In this document: positions 47,388 to 57,789 of the stretch, piece after piece
Numbering within the stretch: the stretch's first letter is position 1
How the letters are laid out: every line of letters starts with the position of its first letter
Position numbers and translations under genes: made by a program
NCBI RefSeq assembly: GCF_002837135.1
Contig: NZ_NWBQ01000011.1
Location: 30,364-94,363, forward strand
Length of the DNA stretch: 64,000 nt
Direction of reading: 5' to 3'
Source: Macromonas bipunctata
Lineage (GTDB): Bacteria > Pseudomonadota > Gammaproteobacteria > Burkholderiales > Burkholderiaceae_C
Notes under the pieces: model-generated
What the model was told of the DNA's origin: nothing
Databases searched by the model: none
The model's input: the letters and a program-made list of their open reading frames with translations, nothing else

Positions 47388-49223
47388 ATGATCCGAATCG
47401 CTGAACTCAAGTTGCCCCTGTCCGCCCTGCCCGTGGAGGTACGCCGCGCCGCCGACGCACCCACCGAAACCGAAGCCGACCGCGCCCCAGCCCCCCACCC
47501 GGTGGCCGACCTGCACGCACTGGCCGCGCAAGCGTTGGGCGTGGCCGAAGACGCGGTGGCCGACCTGCACGTGTTCAAACGCAGTTTTGACGCGCGCAAG
47601 GCCGAGTTGCGCGCCGTCTTCATCTGCGACGTGACGCTGACCGAACCCGCCCAAGAAGCCGAACTGCTGGCGCGTCACGCCAAGAACCCGCACATCCAGC
47701 GCACGCCCGACATGGCGTGGTGCGCACCCGCTCACGCCCCAGCCGATTGGCCCGCCGACGCTGCCGCGCGCCCTGTGGTGGTGGGGTTTGGCCCGTGCGG
47801 CATCTTTGCGGCACTGGCACTGGCGCAGATGGGCCTCAAGCCCATCGTGCTGGAACGGGGCCAGCCCGTGCGCCAACGCACCAAGGACACTTGGGGCCTG
47901 TGGCGCAAGAAAGTGCTGACCCCCGAAAGCAACGTGCAGTTTGGCGAAGGGGGCGCGGGCTTGTTCTCCGATGGCAAGCTGTACAGCCAAATCAAAGACC
48001 CGCGTTTTCTGGGCCGCAAAGTGATGGAAGAATTTGTGGCCGCCGGTGCGCCGCCCGAAATTTTGTACATGGCGCACCCCCACATCGGCACTTTCAAGCT
48101 GGTGAAGGTGGTGGAGGCTTTGCGCGCGCGCATCACCGAACTGGGCGGCGAAATCCGTTTTCAGCAACGGGTGACCGGGGTGCTGCTGGAACCCGACACC
48201 CAAGGCAACGCGCCAGAACACTTTGCCGCGCAACGCCTGCGTGGGTTGCGCGTGCAAGACCTGGCCAGCGGCCAGCCCTACGAACTGCCCGCCCGCCACG
48301 TGGTGCTGGCGCTGGGCCACAGCTCGCGCGACACCTTTGCCATGCTGCACGATGCTGGCGTGTACCTGGAGGCCAAGCCGTTCTCCATCGGCGTGCGCAT
48401 CGAGCACCCGCAAAGCGTAATCGACCAGGCGCTGTGGGGCCGCCACGCGGGCCACCCCTTGCTGGGCGCAGCCGCCTACAAGCTCGTCCACCACGCCGAC
48501 AACGGGCGCGCGGTGTACAGCTTTTGCATGTGCCCCGGCGGCACCGTGGTGGCCGCCACCAGCGAGCCGGGCCGCGTCGTCACCAACGGCATGAGCCAAT
48601 ACTCCCGCGCCGAACGCAACGCCAATGCGGGCATGGTGGTCGGCATCGACCCGCCGGACTACCCGCAAGACGTGGCCGCGTGGCAAGCCGCCTTTGGCGA
48701 AACGGACGGCCCCCGCTACGCACACGAAGCGCAACAACTGCAAGCGCAGGGCCGCACCCACCCACTGGCGGGCGTGGTGTTCCAACGCCAGCTCGAGAGC
48801 CTGGCCTACCAGGCCGGCGGTTGCGACTACCAAGCCCCCGGCCAACTGGTGGGCGACTTTCTGGCACAGCGGGCCTCCACACTATGGGGCACCGTGCAAC
48901 CCTCGTACCAACCCGGCGTAAAACTGGGCGATCTGGCCCAAGTGCTGCCCGACTACGCCGTACAGGCCATGCGCGAAGCCCTGCCCGCCTTTGGCCGCAA
49001 AATCAAAGGCTACGACATGGCCGATGCGGTGATGACCGGCGTGGAAACCCGCACCTCGTCGCCACTGCGCATCACACGCGGCGCGGACTTTCAGAGCCTG
49101 AACGTGCGCGGCCTCTACCCAGCGGGCGAAGGTGCGGGCTACGCCGGAGGCATCCTGTCGGCGGGGGTGGATGGCATCAAAGTGGCCGAAGCCGTGGCGG
49201 TGCAGGCGGTAGCAGCGACCTGA
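47388..49223 (+). CDS. FAD-dependent oxidoreductase (COG2509-like)
   Basis: A 611-residue flavoprotein. After an N-terminal domain of about 125 residues containing VFKRSFDARKAELRAVFICD, the dinucleotide-binding motif is VVVGFGPCGIFAALALAQMG with the acidic end VLERG. GEGGAGLFSDGKLYSQ and the C-terminal GLYPAGEGAGYAGGILSAG are conserved in this uncharacterised dehydrogenase family. Substrate unknown. ATG at 47388. Confidence 0.85.
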   Translation: MIRIAELKLPLSALPVEVRRAADAPTETEADRAPAPHPVADLHALAAQALGVAEDAVADLHVFKRSFDARKAELRAVFICDVTLTEPAQEAELLARHAKNPHIQRTPDMAWCAPAHAPADWPADAAARPVVVGFGPCGIFAALALAQMGLKPIVLERGQPVRQRTKDTWGLWRKKVLTPESNVQFGEGGAGLFSDGKLYSQIKDPRFLGRKVMEEFVAAGAPPEILYMAHPHIGTFKLVKVVEALRARITELGGEIRFQQRVTGVLLEPDTQGNAPEHFAAQRLRGLRVQDLASGQPYELPARHVVLALGHSSRDTFAMLHDAGVYLEAKPFSIGVRIEHPQSVIDQALWGRHAGHPLLGAAAYKLVHHADNGRAVYSFCMCPGGTVVAATSEPGRVVTNGMSQYSRAERNANAGMVVGIDPPDYPQDVAAWQAAFGETDGPRYAHEAQQLQAQGRTHPLAGVVFQRQLESLAYQAGGCDYQAPGQLVGDFLAQRASTLWGTVQPSYQPGVKLGDLAQVLPDYAVQAMREALPAFGRKIKGYDMADAVMTGVETRTSSPLRITRGADFQSLNVRGLYPAGEGAGYAGGILSAGVDGIKVAEAVAVQAVAAT

Positions 49224-49278
49224 CACCCCCACGCGCCCCCAACCAGCAAGACAGGTATGGCGGCGGGCGCCCGCTGCA

Positions 49279-50148
49279 TCACAACCGCTGCAAGGCGGCA
49301 ATGCGGTCTTCCATCGACGGGTGGGTCGAGAACAGCTGGCCCAGGCCGCCGGCAATGCCCATGGCGGCCATGCTCTTGGGCAGCGCGCCCGGCTCCAGCC
49401 CACCCAGGCGTGCCAGCGCGTTGATCATGGGCTGCTTGCGGCCCATCAGTTGCGCGGCACCGGCATCAGCGCGGAACTCGCGCTGGCGGCTGAACCACGC
49501 CACGATGATCGCGGCCAGGAAGCCCAGCAGGATGTCCATCACAATCGTCGTCACCATGTAGCCGATACCGGGGCCACTGTTTTCTTCACCGTCCTTGCGC
49601 AGAAAGCTGTCCACCGCATAGCCCACCACGCGGCTGAGGAAGACCACGAACGTGTTCATCACGCCTTGGATCAGCGTCATGGTCACCATGTCGCCGTTGG
49701 CCACGTGGGCCACCTCGTGCCCGATGACGGCCTCCACCTCCTCGCGGCTCATGCTGTAGAGCAGGCCGGTGGACACCGCCACCAGCGCCGAGTTCTTGAA
49801 CGCGCCGGTGGCAAAGGCGTTGGGTTCGCCTTCGTAGATCGCCACCTCGGGCATGCCGATGCCAGCCTTGTCGGCAAAGCGGCGCACGGTGTCCACGATC
49901 CAGGCCTCATCGGCGTTGCTGGGCTGCTCGATCACGTGCGCGCCGGTGCTCCACTTGGCCATCTGCTTGCTCATCAGCAGCGAGATGGTGGCGCCACCAA
50001 ACCCCATGATGAGCGAAAAGCCCATCAGCGCGCCCAGGTTGAGGCCGTTGGCGCTCAGGAAGCGGTCCAGCCCCAGCAGGCGGGTGGTGACGGTCAGCAC
50101 CAGCATCACGGCCAGGTTGGTCAGGACGAAAAGTGCAATGCGTTTCAT
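49279..50148 (-). CDS. htpX: Membrane protease HtpX
   Basis: A 289-residue zinc metalloprotease of the inner membrane. HEVAH is at residues 144-148, the third zinc ligand is in the [12 protein letters not shown]lu, and four hydrophobic helices frame the domain (residues 4-22, 34-58, 160-180, 195-217). It degrades misfolded membrane proteins together with FtsH. Convergent with the FAD gene. Confidence 0.96.
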   Translation of the reverse strand: MKRIALFVLTNLAVMLVLTVTTRLLGLDRFLSANGLNLGALMGFSLIMGFGGATISLLMSKQMAKWSTGAHVIEQPSNADEAWIVDTVRRFADKAGIGMPEVAIYEGEPNAFATGAFKNSALVAVSTGLLYSMSREEVEAVIGHEVAHVANGDMVTMTLIQGVMNTFVVFLSRVVGYAVDSFLRKDGEENSGPGIGYMVTTIVMDILLGFLAAIIVAWFSRQREFRADAGAAQLMGRKQPMINALARLGGLEPGALPKSMAAMGIAGGLGQLFSTHPSMEDRIAALQRL

Positions 50149-50288
50149 GGGGGCGTTTCTCCGGGTGTGAGGGATGCGTCAGACCGGCGCGTGCGGGCAA
50201 GGTTTCTGCCGGGGGCGGCGGTCGTGCCAAGCTTCAGATAATACTTGGGGTGCGGCGCGGGTGCTTTCAAGCGCGGCCTGAAGGTGGC

Positions 50289-51110
50289 TCAGGCGGCGGA
50301 TGCAGCACGCGCAGGCCGAAACACCTGGGCATCGGCGTAGAAGGCGGGGTCGGCGTTGGCGGGCCACCAGCCGGGCACCCCCAGCACCGGCAGCGGCGTG
50401 AAGGGCTTGCGCGCGAGCCAGTCCGGGGCCAGTTGCTGCGCCAGCCAGGCGTCCCACGGGTGGGAGGCGCTCTGGCAGATGGCGGTATCGGCGTTGGCGT
50501 GCAGCGGTGGCGGGCCCAGCTCCAGCGGCACCGGCAGGCACAGCACGTGTGCGGTGATGGACTTGTAGGGCGCCACCAGTTTTTCCAGCAAGGCGTGGCC
50601 AAACAACACCAGCCGGGCCTGCGCCCACAGGGCGCGGTGCGTCACGCACAGGGCGTACCAGTCGCGCTGCTGCAAGGCTTGCCACAGAGGTTCAGGGGCT
50701 TGCAGCAGGGCGGTGTTTTCGTCGAACAGCGTCAGTGTATCGCGCAACGGCCCACGTGTGGCTTGCACGCCGCCCGCCTGAGCGATGGCCTGTGCCTGTA
50801 ACACATTCAAGCGGCGTTTGGTGGCCGGAAAACGCATCCACACCAAGCCGTTGAAGAAATCGTGCAGGTTGTCGCGCGTGGGCACGCCCCCAGTGGCAAA
50901 GATGTGGCTCTCGTAGGCCACGCCAGCGGGCAGATCGGCCTGCGGGATAAAACGCACCGGGGCCAGTGCAGCGGCGTTGAGGGCATCGCGCACCGCAGCG
51001 CCCGCATGGATCCGGCCTTGCGCTGGCAACCCGACCGCTTGCCACGGTGCCAACCAAGGCTGGTGCCAATCCATATCACCGTACATAAACATCACCACAC
51101 CGCTTATCAT
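50289..51110 (-). CDS. DUF3025 domain-containing protein
   Basis: A 273-residue protein of the DUF3025 family, recognised by ESHIFATGGVPTRDNLHDFF, then NGLVWMRFPATKRRLNVLQA, and WWPANADPAFYADAQVFRP near the end. Enzymatic function unknown. ATG at 51110 overlaps the stop of the NYN gene (ATGA), so it is probably translated with it; longer starts lie wholly inside that gene. Confidence 0.8.
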   Translation of the reverse strand: MISGVVMFMYGDMDWHQPWLAPWQAVGLPAQGRIHAGAAVRDALNAAALAPVRFIPQADLPAGVAYESHIFATGGVPTRDNLHDFFNGLVWMRFPATKRRLNVLQAQAIAQAGGVQATRGPLRDTLTLFDENTALLQAPEPLWQALQQRDWYALCVTHRALWAQARLVLFGHALLEKLVAPYKSITAHVLCLPVPLELGPPPLHANADTAICQSASHPWDAWLAQQLAPDWLARKPFTPLPVLGVPGWWPANADPAFYADAQVFRPARAASAA

Positions 51111-51895
51111 GGCCGCCGTTCCAGCCGAACCTTCACAGGTGTATCCGGCTGTAATGGCGAGGCCAGCACCGTAAAAAAGTCTGGGTACTGGCGAAACAGT
51201 TGGTGCAAAGGCGCATTGCCGGTTTTGATGCCTGCTGCGCGCAAAGGCGCACCCAGCATATTGAGTGGCCGAACCGTGTGCGGTAACCACGGCGGCAAAG
51301 CCGCCAGAATTCCGCGCACACCCGCTACGTCTGCGGGTGCATTTTTGGGTGACGCAACCGCTTTCACTGGCGCTGGATCTGGCTTGACCGTCGCTTTGGC
51401 AATCGCAACAGGCACTGCGGCTGGCAGCGGCTGGGGCGGTGCCAGTGGCACATCAAACCGCACCGTGCGGTCGTAGTACGACACCATCGCATCAAACGCA
51501 ATCGACTTGCGGGCAAAACCCGTGACTTCGCAACCCAGTACCCGCAACTGCAATGCCAGCGGCGCAAAATCGGCATCACCCGATGCAATACCAAAGCGCC
51601 TGACACCTTGCTGGAAATGCAACAACAAGGCATCAATGATCAGCATCGCATCGGTGGTGTTCTTGTTCAACGGCAAGCAGGGCAGCAGGCGCGCGGCCAT
51701 CTCCTGCCACACGGGCCGGAGTTCATCCCGAGCCAAAACCTTCACATCACCATAGACATGGCAGAGGAAGCCCTTGCCCGCGATCTGCCCAAACTGGCTA
51801 TGGATGGCGCGCAAATCTTCCACGCGGTGGAAGTTGTCCGCATCCACCAGTAACGCGGCGCGTACGGACGCAGGTGGTGGAGCGTTCAATAGCAT
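51107..51895 (-). CDS. NYN-domain protein with OST-HTH/LOTUS-like C-terminus
   Basis: A 262-residue protein. The NYN (PIN-like) nuclease fold has the acidic residues in ALLVDADNFHRVED, NKNTTDAMLIIDALL and GIASGDADFAPLALQL. The C-terminal part (LNMLGAPLRAAGIKTGNAPL, HQLFRQYPDFFTVL) resembles an OST-HTH/LOTUS winged helix that binds RNA. A Pro/Ala linker joins them. Likely an RNA-binding or RNA-cleaving protein of unknown target (LabA/MARF1-like architecture). Confidence 0.85.
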   Translation of the reverse strand: MLLNAPPPASVRAALLVDADNFHRVEDLRAIHSQFGQIAGKGFLCHVYGDVKVLARDELRPVWQEMAARLLPCLPLNKNTTDAMLIIDALLLHFQQGVRRFGIASGDADFAPLALQLRVLGCEVTGFARKSIAFDAMVSYYDRTVRFDVPLAPPQPLPAAVPVAIAKATVKPDPAPVKAVASPKNAPADVAGVRGILAALPPWLPHTVRPLNMLGAPLRAAGIKTGNAPLHQLFRQYPDFFTVLASPLQPDTPVKVRLERRP

Positions 51896-51901
51896 CTGGC
51901 T

Positions 51902-52948
51902 TTAGCCGTTCACCATGCGCCACGGCAGCGCCTCCCCGGCGCGCAGGGGCTTGAGTTCGGCATCGCCAAAGGCGAAGGACTCGGGCGGTGTCCAGCTTTC
52001 CTTGCGCAGGGTGATGGTGCCGGTGTTGCGCGGCAAATTGTAGAAGTCCGGGCCGTTGAAGCTGGCGAAGGCTTCGAGCTTGTCCAGCGCACCGGCGTTG
52101 TCAAAGGCTTCGGCATACATCTCGATAGCTGCGTGCGCGGTGTAGCAACCGGCGCAGCCGCTGGCGTGTTCCTTGAGGTGCGCCGGGTGCGGGGCGCTGT
52201 CGGTGCCCAAAAAGAACTTGGCGCTGCCGCTGGTGGCGGCCTGCACCAGCGCCTGGCGGTGGGTCTCGCGCTTCAAGACCGGCAGACAGTAGTAATGCGG
52301 GCGGATGCCGCCAGTGAAGATGGCGTTGCGGTTGTACAGCAGGTGGTGCGCGGTGATGGTGGCGGCGGTGTAGGCGTCGCTGTCGGCCACGTACTGCGCC
52401 GCTTCCTGGGTCGTGATGTGCTCAAAAACGATTTTGAGTTCGGGGAAGTCGCGGCGCAGCGGAATCAGTTGCTGGTCGATGAACACGGCTTCACGGTCGA
52501 ACAGGTCGATGTCGGGGCTGGTGACTTCACCATGCACCAGCAGCGGCATGCCGGCCTTTTGCATCGCTTCCAACGTGGCGTAGGTCTTGCGGATGTCGGT
52601 CACGCCCGCGTCGCTGTTGGTGGTGGCACCGGCGGGGTAGAGCTTGCACGCCACCACACCCGCATCCTTGGCACGGGCGATCTCGTCGGCGGGCAGGTTG
52701 TCGGTCAGGTACAGCGTCATCAGCGGCTCAAATGCCACGCCAGCGGGCACGGCGGCCAGGATGCGCTTTTTGTACGCCAGCGCCTGCGCGGCGGTGGTCA
52801 CGGGCGGGCGCAGGTTGGGCATGATGATGGCGCGCCCGAATTGGGCGGCGGTGTGCGGCACCACGGTGTGGAGCGGCACGCCGTCGCGCACGTGCAGGTG
52901 CCAGTCGTCGGGGCGGGTAATGGTCAGGGTGGTGTGGGGCGTGGTCAT
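51902..52948 (-). CDS. pyrC: Dihydroorotase
   Basis: A 348-residue class II dihydroorotase of pyrimidine synthesis. Metal ligands: HLHVRDG (His17, His19), the Lys to be carboxylated in [24 protein letters not shown] and the Asp in GTDSAPH. All are intact. It ends six bases before the NYN gene on the opposite side of transcription order (same strand, upstream). Confidence 0.96.
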   Translation of the reverse strand: MTTPHTTLTITRPDDWHLHVRDGVPLHTVVPHTAAQFGRAIIMPNLRPPVTTAAQALAYKKRILAAVPAGVAFEPLMTLYLTDNLPADEIARAKDAGVVACKLYPAGATTNSDAGVTDIRKTYATLEAMQKAGMPLLVHGEVTSPDIDLFDREAVFIDQQLIPLRRDFPELKIVFEHITTQEAAQYVADSDAYTAATITAHHLLYNRNAIFTGGIRPHYYCLPVLKRETHRQALVQAATSGSAKFFLGTDSAPHPAHLKEHASGCAGCYTAHAAIEMYAEAFDNAGALDKLEAFASFNGPDFYNLPRNTGTITLRKESWTPPESFAFGDAELKPLRAGEALPWRMVNG

Positions 52949-52988
52949 GGGGTGGATTTTCGCAGCGATTCACAAGCGCCGGGGCGCG

Positions 52989-54557
52989 TCAGGCGTTGAG
53001 GCGGAAGGTGCGCACCACGTCGCTCAGGCGCTGGGCCTGCTGCTCCAGGCTGGCGGCGGCGGCGGCGCTTTGCTCCACCAGCGCGGCGTTTTGCTGCGTG
53101 GTATTGTCCAGCTGCGCCACGGCGTTGCTGACCTGGCCGATGCCGCTGGTCTGCTCGATGGTGGAGGCGCTGATCTCGCTGATGAGGTCGGACACGCGGC
53201 GCACCTGGGCCACGATCTCGTCCATGGCGCCACCGGCCTCGTTGACCAGGCGGCTGCCGGCCTCGACCTTGTCCACGCTGGCGCTGATGAGGCCCTTGAT
53301 CTCCTTGGCCGCCTCGGCGCTGCGCTGGGCCAGCGCCCGCACTTCGGACGCCACCACGGCAAAGCCGCGGCCCTGCTCGCCCGCACGCGCGGCTTCCACG
53401 GCAGCGTTCAAGGCCAGGATGTTGGTCTGGAACGCGACGCCTTCAATCACCTGGATGATGTCGCTGATCTTGCGCGAGCTCTCGGTGATGTCGTCCATGG
53501 TGGACACCACCTGGCCCACCACCTCGCCGCCCTTGGTGGCGGCGGCGCTGGCCGAGCTGGCCAGCTGCGTGGCCTCGCGCGCGGTTTCGGCGTTGTGCTG
53601 CACGCGCTCGTGCATCTCGGCCATCGAGGACGAGGTCTGCTGCAGGCTGGCGGCCTGCTGCTCGGTACGGTTGGACAGGTCGGCACTGCCGCTGGCAATC
53701 TCGGCGCTGCCGGTGGCAATGGCGTCGGAGGCGTTGCGCACCTGGCCCACCATCTGGAACAGGCTGGCCTGCATGGTGCCCAGCGATGCCAGCACGCTGC
53801 CGTGCGGCGCACCGCTGGCGCCCCGCACCGGGCTGAGATCGCCCGCGGCCACGCGCTGCGCCACCGCGCCCAGGTCGGCCGGCTCGGCGCCCAGCTGGCG
53901 CACGATGCTGCGCGGAATGGCCCCGGCCAGTGCCACGCCAGCGGCCAGCGCCAACGCCAGCGCACCCAGCATCACGTACACAAAGCCGCCGGCCTGCTCC
54001 ATGGCCACGGTGTTCTTGGCCTGCAGGCGCGCTTCCTCAAAGTCGATCAATTTGTTGATGGCGGCCAGCCACGCGGTGTACTGCGGCTTGGCGTCGCGCC
54101 ACAGCAGGGTCTTGGCACCTTCCACATCGCCCGCATCGGCCAGCGCAATCACTTGGCGCGTGGTGGCCACGGCCTAGGCCTCGATGGCCTGGATGGCGGC
54201 GTACAGCGGGCGCAGCTCGGCGGCGTCGGGCGAGGTCTGGATCAGGCGCTCCAGCGGCGCGGCGGACTGGGCGTAGAAGCGGGCCAGCTCGTCGATGGCG
54301 GCCACCTCGCGCGCGCGCTCGGCGGGGGCGGCGCTCAGGGCCACGTCGCGCACGGCAATGGCGCGGTCGTGCGCCGAACCCCGGAAGTTGATGGCGTAAC
54401 GCTGGATGGAGGCGTGCTCGGCGCTGTTGGCCTGCAGCGCGGTGTTGATGGTGTCCACCTTGACCATGCCCACCGCCGTCACCACCACCAGGATGGCCAG
54501 GATCAGGCCAAAGCCCACGTACAGACGCTTGCTTACCGTCATGGAACCGAATTGCAT
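52989..54557 (-). pseudogene. Methyl-accepting chemotaxis protein with in-frame stop
   Basis: From ATG 54557 the gene encodes a membrane helix (VGFGLILAILVVVTAVGMV), a four-helix-bundle sensor, a second helix ([20 protein letters not shown]), HAMP and the signalling domain with the hairpin tip [24 protein letters not shown] stop at 54176-54174 (codon 128) cuts it in the sensor domain; the frame is open before and after. One base change would repair it. Either a sequencing error or a recent inactivation. If a restart occurs at a later codon the product lacks the first helix. Confidence 0.85.
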
Positions 54558-54702
54558 GAAGAATGCCTTTTGAAACTGCCGTTGGAAAGGGGGGATTGTG
54601 AGCGCAAGCGCCGGCGCGCACATTGAGCTGAATCAGAACACCGCCCGGCGGGGGTGCCGCCTGCGCCCGGCGGGTGTCAGATCATAGGCCAGAAAATGCG
54701 CG

Positions 54703-56559
54703 TTATATACCCTTGGCTGTATCGGGGCTGGCACTTTGCTGCAACGCCCACATCTGGGCGTAACGCCCGCTGCGGGCCAGCAAATCCGTGTGGGTGCCGC
54801 GCTCCACAATGTGGCCGTGCTCCAGCACGATGATTTCGTGTGCGTCCACCACAGTAGAGAGGCGGTGCGCAATCACCAGCGTGGTCTTGTTGCGCGCTGC
54901 GCTCTTGAGTTCGGCCTGGATGGCGCGTTCATTGGCCGAGTCCAGTGCCGAAGTGGCTTCGTCAAAAATCAAGATCGGCGGGTTTTTGAGCAACGTGCGC
55001 GCAATCGCCACGCGCTGCTTTTCGCCGCCCGAGAGTTTGAGGCCACGCTCGCCCACCACCGTGTCGTAACCCTTGGGCAATTGCTGGATGAAGGCGTGGA
55101 TGTGCGCCGCCTGAGCGGCCTGCTCGGTCTCGGCCTGGGTGGCATCGGGGCGGCCATAGCGGATGTTGTAGCCGATGGTGTCGTTGAACAGCACCGTGTC
55201 TTGCGGCACGATGCCTATGCTGCGGCGCAAGCTGTCTTGCGTCACGGCACGCAGGTCGTGCCCCGCCACGGTGATGCGGCCCTCGCCCACATCGTAAAAG
55301 CGGTACAACAGCCGCGCCAGCGTCGATTTGCCCGACCCCGACGGCCCCACCACCGCCACCGTTTGCCCAGCGGGCACGGTAAAGCTGATGCCGTGCAGGA
55401 TCTCGCGGTCGGCCTCGTAGGCAAAGCGCACGTCCTCAAAACGCACCTCGGGCGGACTGGCCAGTTGCAACGCGGTGGCACCGGGTGTGTCGGCAATTTC
55501 GCGTTCTTTGTCCAGCAAGGTGAACATCTTGTCCAGGTCGGTCAGGCTTTGCTTGATCTCGCGGTACAGCACGCCCAAAAAATTGAGCGGAATGTAGAGC
55601 TGGATCATGAAGGCGTTGATCATCACCAAATCGCCCAGCGTCATGGCCCCACTGGCCACGCCAGCGGTGGCGCGCCACAGCATGGCCACCAGCGCGGTGG
55701 CAATGATGAGTTGCTGCCCCGCATTGAGCATCGACAACGTGCTCTGGCTCTTGAGGCGGGCCACGCGCAGGCGCTCCAGACTGTCGTTGTAGCGGCGGGC
55801 CTCAAAGGCCTCGTTGTTGAAGTATTTGACCGTCTCGTAATTCAACAGCGAATCCACCGCCCGGCTTTGCGTGGCCGACTCCAGCTCGTTCATCTGGCGG
55901 CGGAACTGCGTGCGCCAGTTCGTCACCTTGACCGTGAACCCCACATACCCCACCAGCGCCGCCAGCGTGACCCACACGTACCACAGCTCGAACTTGGTGC
56001 CCAACAGCGCCAGCACCAGCCCCACCTCCAGCACCGTGGGCAAGATGCTGTACAGCGAGTACGAGATAAGCGACTGCACGCCGCGCGTGCCGCGCTCAAT
56101 GTCGCGCGTCATGCCGCCGGTCTGGCGCTCCAGGTGGAAGCGCAAGCTCAGGCCATGCAAGTGGCCAAACACCTGCAACGCAATCTGGCGCGTGGTGCCT
56201 TCGGTGGCCTTGGCAAAAATCAGTTCGCGCAACTCGGTGAACAAGCTGGTGCAAAAGCGCAAACCGCCATAGGCCAACAACAACCCCACGGGCACCACCA
56301 GCAAGGCTTCGGTGCCGGGGGGCAAGCCCGGAATCATGGGCTGGCCCTTGGCGGGCGTGAGCGCGTCCACCAGCTCCTTGAGCAACAGCGGCACCCCGAT
56401 GTTGGCCAACTTGGCCCCGGCCATGAACGCCAGCGCCAGCCCCACACGCCAGCGGTATTGCCACAAATACGGCAGCAAGCGGCGCAGCGTGGCGCCATCG
56501 GAGCGCGGCCCGCTGGAAGACTCAGGCTGGGGGGAATGGGAAGCGGCCAAAGAACGCAT
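54703..56559 (-). CDS. ABC exporter, Atm1/HMT1-like (permease-ATPase fusion)
   Basis: A 618-residue half-transporter. Six helices in residues 30-310 with NYETVKYFNNEAFEARRY, the signature of the Atm1/HMT1 group that exports glutathione-bound or Fe-S-related compounds. ATPase: Walker A GPSGSGKS, signature LSGGEKQR, Walker B ILIFDEAT, H-loop VIAHRLST. ATG at 56559 is only 16 bases from the divergent thioesterase start, so the promoters overlap the genes. Confidence 0.88.
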   Translation of the reverse strand: MRSLAASHSPQPESSSGPRSDGATLRRLLPYLWQYRWRVGLALAFMAGAKLANIGVPLLLKELVDALTPAKGQPMIPGLPPGTEALLVVPVGLLLAYGGLRFCTSLFTELRELIFAKATEGTTRQIALQVFGHLHGLSLRFHLERQTGGMTRDIERGTRGVQSLISYSLYSILPTVLEVGLVLALLGTKFELWYVWVTLAALVGYVGFTVKVTNWRTQFRRQMNELESATQSRAVDSLLNYETVKYFNNEAFEARRYNDSLERLRVARLKSQSTLSMLNAGQQLIIATALVAMLWRATAGVASGAMTLGDLVMINAFMIQLYIPLNFLGVLYREIKQSLTDLDKMFTLLDKEREIADTPGATALQLASPPEVRFEDVRFAYEADREILHGISFTVPAGQTVAVVGPSGSGKSTLARLLYRFYDVGEGRITVAGHDLRAVTQDSLRRSIGIVPQDTVLFNDTIGYNIRYGRPDATQAETEQAAQAAHIHAFIQQLPKGYDTVVGERGLKLSGGEKQRVAIARTLLKNPPILIFDEATSALDSANERAIQAELKSAARNKTTLVIAHRLSTVVDAHEIIVLEHGHIVERGTHTDLLARSGRYAQMWALQQSASPDTAKGI

Positions 56560-56575
56560 AAACGATAATCCAATC

Positions 56576-57004
56576 ATGACAACACCTGCCAACCCCCCAA
56601 TTGTGCCCGCGCCCACCCTGCCCCCCACCGACAAGGAACTCGTGCTCAAGGTGGTGCCCATGCCCGCCGACTGCAACGCCTACGGCGACATCTTTGGCGG
56701 CTGGGTGATGGCGCAAGTGGACGTGGCTGGCTCCATCCTGCCCGTGCGCCACGCCGATGGCCGTGTGGCCACCGTGGCGGTACGCCAGTTTGTGTTCAAG
56801 CAACCCGTCAAAGTGGGCGACCTGCTGAGCTTTTACGCCTGCATCACCCACGTGGGCCACACCTCCATCACCGTGGACGTGGAAGTGCTGGCCGAACGCC
56901 TGCACAAGCAGGGGCGCTACATCAAGGTCACCGAAGCCACCGTGACCTACGTGGCCATTGACGACGACGGCAACCCCAAAACGGTGCCACCGCTGGCAGC
57001 GTAA
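56576..57004 (+). CDS. Acyl-CoA thioesterase, YciA-like
   Basis: A 142-residue single hotdog domain: CNAYGDIFGGWVMAQVDVAG with the catalytic Asp, and RQFVFKQPVKVGDLLSFYAC. It hydrolyses short and medium acyl-CoA in E. coli YciA. The extra N-terminus (MTTPANPPIVPAPTLP) is low complexity. Divergent from the ABC exporter with no intergenic room. Confidence 0.88.
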   Translation: MTTPANPPIVPAPTLPPTDKELVLKVVPMPADCNAYGDIFGGWVMAQVDVAGSILPVRHADGRVATVAVRQFVFKQPVKVGDLLSFYACITHVGHTSITVDVEVLAERLHKQGRYIKVTEATVTYVAIDDDGNPKTVPPLAA

Positions 57005-57009
57005 CGGCC

Positions 57010-57750
57010 ATGACCACCCGCCTGGAAACCGAACAACAACGCCTCTACCACCGGCACGCCGCCACTGGCTTGCTGGATACCCACGGCCAGACGCGCGCCC
57101 TGGTGCTGGAACTGGTGCAACCCGCCGACTGGGACAGCTTGGGCCGTGTGTGGCAAGGCGTGCAAGACGAACTGCTGCTGCCCGCGCCGGGCATTGCCGT
57201 CTCGGGGGGCGATGCGTACCAATTGTGGTTTTCGGTAGCGGAAGCGGTGAACGTGACGCAAGCGCAGCGGTTTTTACAAGGGCTGTGCCAACGCTACTTG
57301 GGCCACCTGCCGCCCTCGCGGTGGCGCTGGTGGCCGCAACCACCGGGCCACGAAGGTGCCACGCCCGCCCACACCCCCACCGTGCCACCCGAGGCAACGG
57401 CCAACAGGCACTGGTCGGCATTCATCAAGCCCGAGTTGGCCACCGTGTTTACCGAACCTTGGCTGGAATTTGCCCCCAACCTGGACGCACAAGCCCAACT
57501 GCTGGCCGCGCTGCAACCCACCCCGGTGGCGGACTTTGAACGCGCGCTGCAACAACTCCAGCCCACGGCACCACCCGCCAACCCCGCATCTGTGGTGCCC
57601 CCGGCCCCCACACCGCCCACGGCCAGCCCCGCCCTGCCGCACACAGCCCACCCGCGCGACTTTTTGCTGGCGGTGATGAACGACCCCGGCACCGACCTGC
57701 AATGGCGCATCGAAGCCGCCAAGGCGCTGCTGCCGTGGTTTGAGCGTTGA
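57010..57750 (+). CDS. Conserved hypothetical protein with Pro-rich linker
   Basis: A 246-residue protein I do not recognise. N-terminal domain (residues 1-110) with ALVLELVQPADWDSLGRVWQ, then GVQDELLLPAPGIAVSG, a middle part with FIKPELATVFTEPWLEFAPN, a Pro/Ala-rich linker (residues 180-215), and a conserved-looking C-terminus DFLLAVMNDPGTDLQWRIEA followed by AKALLPWF. It starts five bases after the thioesterase, so it is probably co-transcribed. It is the last gene before the accessory island. Confidence 0.65.
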   Translation: MTTRLETEQQRLYHRHAATGLLDTHGQTRALVLELVQPADWDSLGRVWQGVQDELLLPAPGIAVSGGDAYQLWFSVAEAVNVTQAQRFLQGLCQRYLGHLPPSRWRWWPQPPGHEGATPAHTPTVPPEATANRHWSAFIKPELATVFTEPWLEFAPNLDAQAQLLAALQPTPVADFERALQQLQPTAPPANPASVVPPAPTPPTASPALPHTAHPRDFLLAVMNDPGTDLQWRIEAAKALLPWFER

Positions 57751-57753
57751 ACT

Positions 57754-57783
57754 TTGTCCCGATTGTATTTGATCGAATACAAT
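57754..57783 (+). promoter_or_regulatory. Promoter overlapped by a perfect palindrome, probable TA operator
   Basis: ATTGTATT (57762-57769) and AATACAAT (57776-57783) are perfect inverted arms around a six-base centre. A promoter TTGTCC (57754-57759), 18 bases, TACAAT (57778-57783) overlaps it. Binding of the antitoxin to the palindrome would block transcription. The toxin ATG follows at 57790. Confidence 0.7.
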
Positions 57784-57789
57784 GAAAAA

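Noticed and set aside
54174..54623. A stand-alone 149-residue sensor protein
   Set aside because: It is in the same frame as the signalling half of a chemoreceptor and ends only because of one TAG codon.
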